A DNA stretch of 64,000 bases from Sphaerimonospora sp050942215 (GTDB lineage: Bacteria > Actinomycetota > Actinomycetes > Streptosporangiales > Streptosporangiaceae), in contig NZ_CP192056.1 in the NCBI RefSeq assembly GCF_050942215.1, positions 3,534,001-3,598,000 on the forward strand, in the 5' to 3' direction. The translations under genes and the position numbers were made by a program. Within the stretch, counting starts at the first letter, position 1; the number at the start of each line of letters is the position of its first letter. The notes under the pieces were generated by a model that did no database searches, was not told where the DNA came from, and saw only the letters and a program-made list of their open reading frames with translations. Shown one piece after another: positions 24,867-32,851 of this stretch.

Positions 24867-25327
24867 CCATCGCCGACCTCCTCGTGGGAATGCACGGGGT
24901 CTGGAACGGTACGTACACCATCCTGGAGCAGGACGGGACCCTGATCGAACGATTCCGCAGCCGCCAGGAGGGGCGGATGGAGGGCACCGACTGGACCGAG
25001 AAGGTGGTCTACCTCAAGGAGGGCGCCGAACCGCACGTCATGCACTTCCACGCCATCGTGGACGGCGACTCCGTGCAGTTCCAGGACACCCGGATGTGGG
25101 GGTCCACCGTACGGGCGGGAGACCAGGGCATCCTGTTCACCTTCGGCTGGCACGACCGGCCGCAGGAGCGCATCGTCGAGCTGTCGAGGCGATCGGGTGA
25201 ACGGCGCACGCGGCTCTGGCAGCACTTCGAGGGCGACAGCCTCGTCCGGCTGACCGTCATCGACGAGGAGCGCGTCCCGGGAGCCGAGCCGGAGCGCTGG
25301 TTCACCTCCGCCGCCCCGACCCCGTGA
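24863..25327 (+). CDS. DUF3598-like (calycin-type) protein
   Basis: Protein of 154 aa related to the one at 10910-11365: MHGVWNGTYTILEQDGTLIERFRS matches its HEGEWEGVYTHVDATGKIIDRH opening, and both end in a TRLWQHFEGDSLVRLTVIDEER / SRTWQWLEHGACVRRTLIQEER strand. The ATG overlaps the binding-protein stop (ATGA). Two such proteins in one regulon suggest that the fold handles a recurrent intermediate. No catalytic residues can be assigned. Confidence 0.7.
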   Translation: MTIADLLVGMHGVWNGTYTILEQDGTLIERFRSRQEGRMEGTDWTEKVVYLKEGAEPHVMHFHAIVDGDSVQFQDTRMWGSTVRAGDQGILFTFGWHDRPQERIVELSRRSGERRTRLWQHFEGDSLVRLTVIDEERVPGAEPERWFTSAAPTP

Positions 25328-25341
25328 TCCTGCGGTCTCTC

Positions 25342-25402
25342 GCGGGCCGTCCGGCCCGCACCCGAGCGTTCGTGATCTCGCAGCGTCGCGTGCGGGATCA
25401 CG
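25342..25402 (+). terminator. Two stem-loops after the ThDP/importer operon
   Basis: GCGGGCC/GGCCCGC (25342-25348 and 25353-25359) is followed by a 12-bp stem CGTGATCTCGCA/TGCGGGATCACG (25371-25382 and 25391-25402, one G-U-compatible mismatch, 8-nt loop). They lie 15-75 bp after the stop of the last gene. Confidence 0.6.
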
Positions 25403-25424
25403 AGCGCGCGACCCCTCGCGAGCC

Positions 25425-25491
25425 TTGACCCCAGATACGTCAGACGATTAGGCTCACCGAGGAGTTGAAACATTGTTCTAACTGGTGGAAC
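25425..25491 (+). promoter_or_regulatory. Promoter with regulon element C
   Basis: TTGACC (25425-25430), 18 nt, TAGGCT (25449-25454), identical in hexamers and spacing to the promoter at 9777-9806. Element C at 25467-25491 reads GAAAC-ATT-GTTCT, seven bases, GGAAC, starting 12 bases after the -10 box. Confidence 0.78.
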
Positions 25492-25527
25492 AGATGGATC
25501 GGCTCAGGACAGCAGAAGGGCGCACTC

Positions 25528-25965
25528 ATGACGACACCGCTCGGCACCGCCGAGGCGATGCTCACCGCCGTCATCGAACGGCGGCTGGACGGCGTGCTGG
25601 AGACCTTCTCCCCCGCCGACGACGCGTACGTCTTCGTCGAGGGACCGCGCTGGACCACCCACGGCGGTGACCGGATCAAGGCGGGCTGGGAGGCGTACTT
25701 CAAGGCGCCGATCCGCATCGACGGATTCCGCTGGGTCGAGGGCCCCTTCGTCTGGGAGAGCGACACACTGGCCCAGGTCGTGGGCGTCATCGACTACGAC
25801 ATCATGGGCGACGGCAAGGCCGGGCGGCTGCGCATGCGGATGACCTGGCTGGTACGCCGCGAGAACGGTCGCTGGCGGATCGTCCACGAGCACGGCTCCC
25901 AGCCGCTGAAGGACCCGTACGGCGCGGGCGACTGGTGGCCCGAGGGCGCCACCCCGATCTCGTGA
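25528..25965 (+). CDS. NTF2-like/SnoaL-type small protein
   Basis: Protein of 145 aa with the cone-like NTF2 pattern: AEAMLTAVIERRLDGVLETFSPADDAYVFVEGPRWTTHGGDRIKAGWEAYF, ending in RMRMTWLVRRENGRWRIVHEHGSQP. Such proteins are ketosteroid-isomerase-like enzymes or ligand-binding domains. The start chosen (MTTPLGTAE) has AGAAGGG 8 nt upstream; an earlier in-frame ATG lies inside element C and is unlikely. It is the first gene of an operon with two VOC proteins and an SDR. Confidence 0.8.
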   Translation: MTTPLGTAEAMLTAVIERRLDGVLETFSPADDAYVFVEGPRWTTHGGDRIKAGWEAYFKAPIRIDGFRWVEGPFVWESDTLAQVVGVIDYDIMGDGKAGRLRMRMTWLVRRENGRWRIVHEHGSQPLKDPYGAGDWWPEGATPIS

Positions 25966-26939
25966 CCGGCGCCCCGTCCGGACCGGCGCCGGCCGAGGAA
26001 CTGGTCTGCGTGTGGATCGAGGTCCCCGATCTCGACGGCACGGCCGAACGCTTCCAGCGGCTGCTCGGCCTCCAGCCCCGGGGCACGGGCGTGCTGAACG
26101 AGGAGTTCGAGACGTTCTGGGACGTCCGGCCGGCGGTGCCCGGTCGCCGCTGGGCGCTGCTCGGTCCCCCGGGGTTCTCCTACGGGATGGTGTGCCTGGT
26201 CACCGGCTCGCCCCGGCCCGTGCTGCCCACGCTGCCGCGCGGCTGGGACTCCGTCGAGCTGGTGGTCGAGGACGTCGACGCGGCCGCCGCCCGGCTGGCC
26301 GAATGGCCCGGCGCCGTCCCCGTCGTCCACCCGTTCACCGCCGACCTGTCCTCGATGGGCAGCAACGTCCACCGGTCCACGGTCTGGCGGATGCCGTGGG
26401 GAACCCACCTCATCCTCACGACCGGGATCACCCAGCCCGAGGGACGGCGCTTCCCCTGGGCGGAGTCCGGCACCGGGCCGGTTTTCGAGGTCCACCTGCG
26501 CACCGACCGGTACGCCGAGGCCCGCCGGCTGTACGCGCGGACGCTGGCCATGCCGCCGCTGATGAGCGAGCGGCTCACCTCGGGGCCCATCCACGACGCG
26601 TGGGGCATCGAGACAGGCACACCGGTGGAGATGAGCCTGTTGAAGAGCGGCCGCGAGGGCACCGGACGGGGCGCGATCGAGCTGCAGGGCCACCCCGGCG
26701 CCGGAATCGATCCGCCGGGCGGCGGCGGGCGGCTTCCCGGCGGCACCGCGATGGTCACCTATGCCTGCGCCGATCTGGACGCGGCGCACGCGGCCGTACT
26801 GGCGGACGGCCACCGCGCCGGACCCGCACGGGTGACCGGGGCCGGCCCGCTGGGCGACCGCCGGGCATTCATGATCTTCGGGGTCGAGGGCGAGCGCGTC
26901 CACATCGTGGCGCACGGTACGGAAGGAAACATGTCGTGA
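25962..26939 (+). CDS. Two-domain VOC (glyoxalase/dioxygenase-fold) protein
   Basis: Protein of 325 aa with two VOC modules: LVCVWIEVPDLDGTAERFQRLLGLQP (from about residue 12) and FEVHLRTDRYAEARRLYARTLAM (from about residue 176). The GTG start overlaps the NTF2-like stop (GTGA). VOC proteins include extradiol dioxygenases, glyoxalases and epimerases; the metal ligands cannot be assigned with confidence, so the reaction is unknown. A paired VOC gene follows with a 4-bp overlap. Confidence 0.8.
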   Translation: MTGAPSGPAPAEELVCVWIEVPDLDGTAERFQRLLGLQPRGTGVLNEEFETFWDVRPAVPGRRWALLGPPGFSYGMVCLVTGSPRPVLPTLPRGWDSVELVVEDVDAAAARLAEWPGAVPVVHPFTADLSSMGSNVHRSTVWRMPWGTHLILTTGITQPEGRRFPWAESGTGPVFEVHLRTDRYAEARRLYARTLAMPPLMSERLTSGPIHDAWGIETGTPVEMSLLKSGREGTGRGAIELQGHPGAGIDPPGGGGRLPGGTAMVTYACADLDAAHAAVLADGHRAGPARVTGAGPLGDRRAFMIFGVEGERVHIVAHGTEGNMS

Positions 26940-27868
26940 TCAGCGAGCTTCGGTTGGCGACGGTGGCCGTCGCGGATCTGGACCGCTCCTGCGCCTTCTA
27001 CGCGGACACGTTCGGCTATGCCCGTCTCGGTGAGGGAACGGTCGGCGGCCGGGAGGCGGAGCTCGCCTGGCGGATGCCGGGCGGCCTCACCGGCCGGGCG
27101 GTCGTCATGGGTCCGGCGGGCGCGACCGCCGGGCTGCTGCGCCTGGTCCGATTCGACGTCCCGGGCGAGCCGTACTGGGGCGACTACTCCCGGCCGCAGG
27201 ACTACGGCCATTACGCGCTCAACGTCCGGGTGCCCGACATCCACTCGACCATCGACCGCCTGCGCGCGGCCGGCGGCCGGTCCAGATCGGAGCCGACCCA
27301 CTGGACGGTGACGCCGGAACTTTCGGCCTGGGACTCGCTGTCCTACGACCCCGAGGGCGTCCTGCTGGACGTGTTCCAGCTCGAAGCCGGCGACGGCTCG
27401 CCGCTGGCCGACTACGACGGGCGGCCGAGCGAGCTGCAGACCGTCGCGGTCCACGTCGCCGACGCCCGCAGGTCAGCGGCCTTCTACACCGCGCTCGGCT
27501 ACGAAGTGCTGTACGACAAGCTGATCGAGAACATGGAGTCGTTCTTCCATCTCCCGCCGGGGACCGGACTGCACAACATCAACCTGTACGTCCCCGGCGG
27601 CAGCCTCAACGGCCGGGTGGAGCTCGCGCAGTACGTCGGCTTCCCCGGCGAGCAGCAGCGCGACCGGGCGGTCCCGCCCAACCTCGGCATCCTCTCGGTC
27701 TCGATGGAGACCGACGACCTCGATGCGACGGCCGACCTGCTCGGCGTGCTCGGCGCCGAGCCGGTGTGCGACCCCGTCGAGCTGGATCTGCCGCCGTACG
27801 GCCCGTCCCTCGTGCGGACCTTCTTCGGCCCGGACGGCGAAGTGCTGGAGTTCTACCAATGCCGATGA
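26936..27868 (+). CDS. Two-domain VOC family protein
   Basis: Protein of 310 aa with two VOC modules: LRLATVAVADLDRSCAFYADTFGY and LQTVAVHVADARRSAAFYTALGYEVL. Possible metal ligands are His in DYGHYALNVRV, Glu in SYDPEGVLLDVFQLE, and Glu in FFGPDGEVLEFYQ, which follow the usual H...E spacing in extradiol-dioxygenase-like VOC domains. The GTG start overlaps the previous stop (GTGA). It probably acts on an intermediate together with the SDR that follows. Confidence 0.8.
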   Translation: MISELRLATVAVADLDRSCAFYADTFGYARLGEGTVGGREAELAWRMPGGLTGRAVVMGPAGATAGLLRLVRFDVPGEPYWGDYSRPQDYGHYALNVRVPDIHSTIDRLRAAGGRSRSEPTHWTVTPELSAWDSLSYDPEGVLLDVFQLEAGDGSPLADYDGRPSELQTVAVHVADARRSAAFYTALGYEVLYDKLIENMESFFHLPPGTGLHNINLYVPGGSLNGRVELAQYVGFPGEQQRDRAVPPNLGILSVSMETDDLDATADLLGVLGAEPVCDPVELDLPPYGPSLVRTFFGPDGEVLEFYQCR

Positions 27869-28584
27869 AGCCGATGAACAGGGGTGTCGCACTGGTGACC
27901 GGCGCCGGCAGCGGCATCGGCCGGGCCGCCGCCGAGTCGCTGGCGGCGGCGGGGTACGCCGTGGTGTGCGCTGGACGGCGCGCCGACCGGGTGTCGGAGG
28001 TCGCCGGGGCGATCAGGGCGGCGGGCGGCGCCGCCGACGGCATGCCGCTCGACGTCACGGTGACGGAGCAGGTCGACGCGGTGGTCGCGCGCGTCGCCGA
28101 GCGGTACGGCAGGCTCGACGTGCTGGTCAACAACGCCGGCGTGTTCCGCAAGGGCGAGATCCTGGAGCTGACGGACGAGGCGTGGTCGGAGACCCTCGAC
28201 GCGAACCTCACCGGCGCGTTCCTGTGCGCCCGCGCCGCGGCCCGGCAGATGATCGGGCAGGAGCCGGTCGCGGGTGCACGTGGCCACATCGTCAACGTGA
28301 ACTCCGGCGCCGGCCTGCGCGGCTACCCGACCGGTGCGGCGTACTCCGCGTCGAAGTTCGGACTGCTCGGCCTGTCCGACACGTTGCGCCAGGAGACGGC
28401 CGGCCACCTGGTGAAGGTGACCGATCTCGTGGTCGCGGCCAGGGTGAAGAGCGAGCTGTCCAACCGGGTCGACCCCGACCGGCTGGACGCCTCCGTCGTC
28501 GGAGAGCTGGTGCGGAACCTGCTCGCGCTGGACGGCGCCGCCGTGGTCACCCGCCTCGACCTGGGGCAGCTCCCCCCGGCCTGA
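27859..28584 (+). CDS. Short-chain dehydrogenase/reductase
   Basis: SDR of 241 aa. The cofactor motif is TGAGSGIG (near residue 15), followed by NNAG, the catalytic Ser in VNVNSGAG and Tyr-Lys in YSASKFG. Arg in CAGRRADR after beta-2 suggests NADP(H). The ATG at 27859 has GGAG 8 nt upstream; an ATG two codons later overlaps the VOC stop. It is the last gene of the operon, converging with the gene at 28620. Confidence 0.9.
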   Translation: MPMKPMNRGVALVTGAGSGIGRAAAESLAAAGYAVVCAGRRADRVSEVAGAIRAAGGAADGMPLDVTVTEQVDAVVARVAERYGRLDVLVNNAGVFRKGEILELTDEAWSETLDANLTGAFLCARAAARQMIGQEPVAGARGHIVNVNSGAGLRGYPTGAAYSASKFGLLGLSDTLRQETAGHLVKVTDLVVAARVKSELSNRVDPDRLDASVVGELVRNLLALDGAAVVTRLDLGQLPPA

Positions 28585-28610
28585 GTCCCGGCCGCGCCCG
28601 CCGCCGGGAC
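28585..28610. terminator. Stem-loop between convergent operons
   Basis: GTCCCGGC (28585-28592) pairs perfectly with GCCGGGAC (28603-28610) across a 10-nt loop. It starts at the base after the SDR stop and ends 10 bp before the stop of the converging gene, so it can serve both strands. Confidence 0.6.
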
Positions 28611-28619
28611 CCGGGCCGG

Positions 28620-29300
28620 TCACGACTCCTCACGCAGCTCCGCGAGCCGATAGGTGGACGACAGCCGGTCGGAGCGCAGCCGCACCATGAGCCAGTCCCC
28701 GTCGCGGGTCGTCCACAGGTGCTCCTGCGCGCCGCCGTCGCTGGTCAGCAGGAAGTGCCAGGTGTCGAAGGTCCCGGCGGGGACGGTGACCGTCTCCTCG
28801 CCGAGGAGGGCGGCGGTGATACCGGTCATCTCCTCGGCGTAGGGGCCGGTGGCGCCGTTGGGCCGGGGCGACGACCGGAACCCGCCCACCAGGGGCTGCC
28901 GCCCGCCGGCCGCCAGGTCGTAGGACGGGACGATCCAGGAGTCGCAGCAGACCGCGTGCGGCACGAAGAAGGGCGGCGGCGCCGCCAGGTCGATCCGCTG
29001 CGACACGCGGCCCTCCTCGCGGAGCAGCAGGTGCGACTCCACCACGGAGTCCCCCATGACGAACCAGCCCTCCCCCAGGAACTCACCGGCCACCCGGTGG
29101 CTGATGAAGGTCCGCAGCGGGCGGAACCCGGGTGAGACCGTGTGCACGACGTCCCGTTCGATCCGGCTGTCCCACATGCGGCAGTGGGCCCGCAGCGTGC
29201 GGGTGCCGTCCTCGGCCGCGGTCAGGGTCCACTCCTCGCGGCCGCGCAGGCCGACGCCGTCGCCGACGTAGTCGATGGCGCCATATCGGTATCGGGTCAA
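28620..29300 (-). CDS. DUF3108-like protein of unknown function
   Basis: Protein of 226 aa starting at a TTG whose TTGA overlaps the hydrolase stop. The sequence is beta-rich: YRYGAIDYVGDGVGLRGREEW, then VPAGTFDTWHFLL and WTTRDGDWLMVRLRSDRLSSTYRL. The G-T-F-x-T strand followed by W-x-x-x-x-x-W-L resembles the end of DUF3108/lipoprotein-LolA-like domains. No signal peptide or catalytic motif is seen. It ends an operon with a solute-binding protein and a tandem alpha/beta hydrolase. Confidence 0.6.
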   Translation of the reverse strand: MTRYRYGAIDYVGDGVGLRGREEWTLTAAEDGTRTLRAHCRMWDSRIERDVVHTVSPGFRPLRTFISHRVAGEFLGEGWFVMGDSVVESHLLLREEGRVSQRIDLAAPPPFFVPHAVCCDSWIVPSYDLAAGGRQPLVGGFRSSPRPNGATGPYAEEMTGITAALLGEETVTVPAGTFDTWHFLLTSDGGAQEHLWTTRDGDWLMVRLRSDRLSSTYRLAELREES

Positions 29301-30982
29301 TTTCCCACCTCGTCCAGAGCGCTGAGCAGCGCGACGATTCCGCCGCGTCCGTCGCGGGCGGAAGACGGCGGGGCGGCCTGCGCCCCGGCCAGGAACGGAT
29401 CCCAGATCGGGTCGGCGGCGACCACCGGGGTCCGCGGATCGCCGGGCGGCCCGGCGAGGGCAGCGGCCACCGCGGCGCGGAAGGCCGAACCGTACGACGG
29501 CCACGCCTTCAGCACGTCGAGAACCCGCCGGTGCAGCTCGGCCGGATCCAGGCGGTGACGCCCATCGCGGTCCCCGGAAGGGGCCGTCAGCAGCGCGCCG
29601 TCGCGGACCAGGTGCCAGGCCCGCAGCAGATGCACGCCGTGGTCGTCCGGTGTGAGCGAGGGCGTCCTGCGCGCGGCCAGATCGGCGGTGAGTGCCCCCG
29701 GATCGGGCGGCGCGGCCAGCGCCAGCGCGTGCACGCGCGCCGGATGACGCCGGGCCAGGGCGGCGGCGATCACGCCGCCGGCGCCCGTGCCGTACAGATC
29801 GACCTCGCCCGGGCCGAGCGCGTCCAGGACGTCCGCCACGGCCCCGGCCAGCTCGTCCACGTCCGGATCGAGGGGCCCGCGCAGCTCGGAGCCGCCGGTG
29901 CCCGGCAGGTCGACGGCGACGACCGGGCGGCCCGCGCCGACCGCTTCCAGCGGTTCAGCCACGGCGCTTCCGGAGGCGGGAGCCGGTGGCAGGACCACCA
30001 GCGGCCGGGCCCCGGCCGGCGGCGCGGCCCATCTGATCAGGGTCCGGCCCAGCCGGGTCGGGACATATCGGCGGGCCGGCCGGGCGGTGACGGGCGCCTC
30101 GGGCGGCCGCCGAGCCGGTGACATGCCCGCGCTCCGACCGGCGAGGTGGGCGCGCAGCCGGGCCGCCACCAGCGCGGGGCCGGCCCCGGGCGGGAGGTGC
30201 TCGACCCGGATCCGGGCATCCGGGGCTCCGGCCGGGGTCCCGGTTCTGAGCCGGGCGAGGTGCGCGTGCAGCGGATCGTCGGGCGAGGCCAGGACAAGAG
30301 CCGGCACCGCGAGCCGATCGAGCAGCGGGAGCGGGTCGCAGGTGAACGCGGCCCGGTACGCCAGCGGGTAGGCCTCCCCCGCCTCCAGCAGGCCCGTCGT
30401 CATCTCGTGCAGCGACCCGGGGGACGGCATCGCGGCGGCCAGCCGCGCCCCCGGCTCCTCCCGGTACCAGGGCCAGAACAGAAACATGTTGCGCACCTGG
30501 TGCCAGGCCGCGACCAGGTGGGCGCCGTCCCCCCGCGGCAGCACGGGAGGGAGGTAGTGCGCGAGCTGGTCGGCCCGTTCCCGCGGAGTCGAGACGCCCA
30601 GCCCGTCGAGCGTGAGCGAGGCGACCCGGTGCGGATGCTCGGCGGCGAACGCCAGCGCGATCTTCGCCCCGGTGTGCGTGCCGTACAGATGGACCCGCTC
30701 CAGGCCGAGCGCGGTCAGCGTCTCTCCGAGCGCCGCCCCGTAGTCGGCCATCCCGGGCTCGGCGACCGGGAGCCGGTCCGAGCCGCCGTGGCCGGGGGTG
30801 TCGAGTGCGTACACGCAGAACCCGGCGGCCAGCTCCCCGGCCAGGCGGCGCAGCGGACGATGATCACCCGGCGAGGCGTGCAGGAGCACGAGCGGCACGC
30901 CTCGCCCGGTTCTCAGGTAGTGGACCTGACGGTCGCCTACCGTCACGAAGTGCGGCTCCACGCGCGTTCGCGCTCGCGTCAC
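29297..30982 (-). CDS. Tandem alpha/beta-hydrolase-fold protein
   Basis: Protein of 561 aa with two alpha/beta-hydrolase folds. Copy 1 (about 10-285) has VPLVLLHASPGDHRPLRRL, DTPGHGGSD and a nucleophile elbow LYGTHTGAK. Copy 2 (about 310-561) has ARPLVVLPPAPASGSAVAEPL, DLPGTGGSE and an elbow LYGTGAGG. Serine is absent from both elbows: His stands in the first, Gly in the second. Copy 2 is thus probably structural, and copy 1 would need an unusual nucleophile. The GTG start overlaps the binding-protein stop (GTGA). It may be a lyase or ligand-binding protein rather than an esterase. Confidence 0.8.
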   Translation of the reverse strand: MTRARTRVEPHFVTVGDRQVHYLRTGRGVPLVLLHASPGDHRPLRRLAGELAAGFCVYALDTPGHGGSDRLPVAEPGMADYGAALGETLTALGLERVHLYGTHTGAKIALAFAAEHPHRVASLTLDGLGVSTPRERADQLAHYLPPVLPRGDGAHLVAAWHQVRNMFLFWPWYREEPGARLAAAMPSPGSLHEMTTGLLEAGEAYPLAYRAAFTCDPLPLLDRLAVPALVLASPDDPLHAHLARLRTGTPAGAPDARIRVEHLPPGAGPALVAARLRAHLAGRSAGMSPARRPPEAPVTARPARRYVPTRLGRTLIRWAAPPAGARPLVVLPPAPASGSAVAEPLEAVGAGRPVVAVDLPGTGGSELRGPLDPDVDELAGAVADVLDALGPGEVDLYGTGAGGVIAAALARRHPARVHALALAAPPDPGALTADLAARRTPSLTPDDHGVHLLRAWHLVRDGALLTAPSGDRDGRHRLDPAELHRRVLDVLKAWPSYGSAFRAAVAAALAGPPGDPRTPVVAADPIWDPFLAGAQAAPPSSARDGRGGIVALLSALDEVGN

Positions 30983-32208
30983 TTGGTGACTTCGACGGTG
31001 GCCCAGCCCTTGTCGTCCTTCTTCCACTGGTAGATGTGGATGTCGTCCATCCCGAAGAACTCATGCTTCTCGGGAGAGATGGAGTTGCCGGAGGGGGTCT
31101 CCTGGTCCGAGATCTCCAGGTTCTCGATGGCCGCCGCGACGGCGTCGGGGTCGATGGAGCGGGCCTGGTCGGCCGCCTTCACGTACGCGAGCGCGCAGTC
31201 GGCGGCGATCTCCGCCGCCTTGGGCGACTCGGCCCCCGTCTTCGGGCCCACGTTCTTGCCGAACCGCTTCTCGATCTCGTCGATGTGCTTGCGGTAGCCG
31301 GCCTTCCAGGTGTCCCGGGAGTCGCGGCTCGGATAGGGGTAGTAGGTGGCGCTGAAGAGCGCGCCGTCCGCCGCGTCGCCGGCCGCCTCGACGAACGAGA
31401 TGTTGCGCGCCCCAGAGCCGCCGACGATGAGGCCCTTGTAGCCCGCCTCGCCCGTGGCGGCCATGGTCTTGGCGCCGCTCGCCGAGTTGGAGATCCAGAT
31501 CGCGCCGGCGTCCTTGAGCTTGTCGACGTACGCGCGGTGCGACTGGTCGTCGGGCCGGGTCGCCTCGAACCCCTTCCAGGTGAGACCGGCCGCCTCCGCC
31601 TGGGCCTTGACCTCGTCGGCGGTGCCCTTGCCCGCGTCGTCCCCCTCGTAGATGACGCCGATCGAGGTGGCCCCGGCGCCCTTGACGTACTCGATCATCT
31701 TGGCGACATCGAGGCTGACCGGGTCCTGCGCGCGGAAGCCGTACTTCAGCGTGCTGAAGTCGCCGGTCGCGACCATGGGCTGGCAGTTGATCTTCTTGCT
31801 GCTTTCGAAGCTGCCCTTGGCCGCGTTGTAGAACGCGGACAGCGCGGGCCCGACGACCAGCCTGATGCTGTCGTCGCCGGCGAACTCGTTGGCGGCCTGC
31901 ACGGCCTTCGCCGGGTCCAGGCCGGAGTCGCGGACCACGAGTTCGAGTTCGGCCCCGCCGACGCCGCCCTCGCCGTTGAGCCTGTCGATCTCGACCCTCA
32001 GCGAGTTCTCCAGCGAGATGCCGGCGACGGCGAACGGCCCGGTCATGGGGCCGATGAGGCCGACCTTCACCACCGGAAGGCCGGCGCTCCAGCCGTTACC
32101 GGAGGCGGCCTGCGTGCCTTCGGCGCGTTCTTCCTTTCCCGCGCAGGCGGTGAGCAGCAGCGCAGCGCCGAGAAGCGCGGTCATCTTGCGACCGGTGTTG
32201 AAGGTCAT
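30979..32208 (-). CDS. Second HAAT-type solute-binding lipoprotein
   Basis: Binding protein of 409 aa, same length and architecture as the one at 18574-19803. Signal MTFNTGRKMTALLGAALLLTACAG has a lipobox (LLTAC). The mature part has VKVGLIGPMTGPFAVAGISLENS and VGGAELELVVRDSGLDPAKAVQAANEF. No permease or ATPase genes follow, so it may feed the importer encoded at 15058-18525 with a related ligand. Transcription starts about 175 bp upstream at the element-G promoter; the 5' leader contains a remnant of another binding-protein gene. Confidence 0.9.
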   Translation of the reverse strand: MTFNTGRKMTALLGAALLLTACAGKEERAEGTQAASGNGWSAGLPVVKVGLIGPMTGPFAVAGISLENSLRVEIDRLNGEGGVGGAELELVVRDSGLDPAKAVQAANEFAGDDSIRLVVGPALSAFYNAAKGSFESSKKINCQPMVATGDFSTLKYGFRAQDPVSLDVAKMIEYVKGAGATSIGVIYEGDDAGKGTADEVKAQAEAAGLTWKGFEATRPDDQSHRAYVDKLKDAGAIWISNSASGAKTMAATGEAGYKGLIVGGSGARNISFVEAAGDAADGALFSATYYPYPSRDSRDTWKAGYRKHIDEIEKRFGKNVGPKTGAESPKAAEIAADCALAYVKAADQARSIDPDAVAAAIENLEISDQETPSGNSISPEKHEFFGMDDIHIYQWKKDDKGWATVEVTK

Positions 32209-32240
32209 CGGGGGGTCCTTTCGGCGAATATCAGGCTTTA

Positions 32241-32340
32241 TCAGGACTTAGTGGTGACGTCGGTGACGAATCAGCCGTCCGCGTCCTTGGTCCCGGCGGT
32301 AGATGGTGGATGTCGCCGACGTGGCGGAACTCGTGGTTCG
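32241..32340 (-). pseudogene. 3' remnant of a third solute-binding protein gene
   Basis: Minus-strand sequence translates, with one frameshift, to HEFRHVGDIH and then KDADG-stop-FVTDVTTK. This matches the C-terminus of the neighbouring binding protein (HEFFGMDDIHIYQ, KDDKGWATVEVTK). A TGG Trp codon has become TGA, and the 5' nine tenths of the gene are gone. It lies between promoter/element G and the intact binding-protein gene, so the intact gene now appears to use the lost gene's promoter. Confidence 0.75.
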
Positions 32341-32361
32341 CCGATTGATCACAAGCAAAAG

Positions 32362-32419
32362 ATTCCACTAGACGGAACAGCGTTACGGCGAGCCTAGGAA
32401 TACGGACGCCCCATGTCAA
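32362..32419 (-). promoter_or_regulatory. Promoter with regulon element G
   Basis: Minus-strand TTGACA (32419-32414), 17 nt, TAGGCT (32396-32391). Element G at 32386-32362 reads on the minus strand GTAAC-GCT-GTTCC, seven bases, GGAAT, starting 4 bases after the -10 box. It serves the binding-protein/hydrolase operon. Confidence 0.75.
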
Positions 32420-32454
32420 CGAATCGGTCTACTGTTTAATTCAGTTGAAACCGC

Positions 32455-32851
32455 TCAGCGCGGCTCACCGCGCGCCTCGCCCGGCCGCACGAAGACGATG
32501 TCGGTCCCGTCCGGCCCGAACCAGAAGCCTCGGTGACCGACACGGTCCTGTCGCCCGGCGGCACCTCGTAGTCGCTGACGCCGAGCACCGCCGAGGTGAC
32601 GCTCTCGACGAGCGGCGCTGAGCCGTGGGACGCCGTCACGCCCACGGCGTACAGGCCCGGGATGGCCGCGCCCCGGCGTGCTGTCACCGGCGAAGACGTT
32701 GTTGCCGAGCACCTCTCATGGCCGGCGTGACGCTCATGCCACCGACGTACACGCTCGCGCCCCCGGCCGCGGCCTCGATGGCGACGCACAGGCCGCCGGT
32801 CCCGGCTCCGACGACCACGACGTCGAAATATCCGAGATCCGCCGCGGTCAT
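32455..32851 (-). pseudogene. Decayed FAD-dependent oxidoreductase
   Basis: The start (MTAADLGYFDVVVVGAGTGG, with GxGxxG FAD site) overlaps the VOC stop as ATGA, as in an operon. After about 38 codons it jumps to the C-terminal region GGMSVTPAM, then continues in shifted frames: VLGNNVFAGDSTPGRG, IPGLYAVGVTASHG with VESVTSAVLG, and finally GFWFGPDGTDIVFVRPGEARG. An internal deletion of roughly 1 kb and at least two frameshifts make it non-functional. The intact flavoprotein at 36442-37884 may have taken over or is a separate enzyme. Confidence 0.8.
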
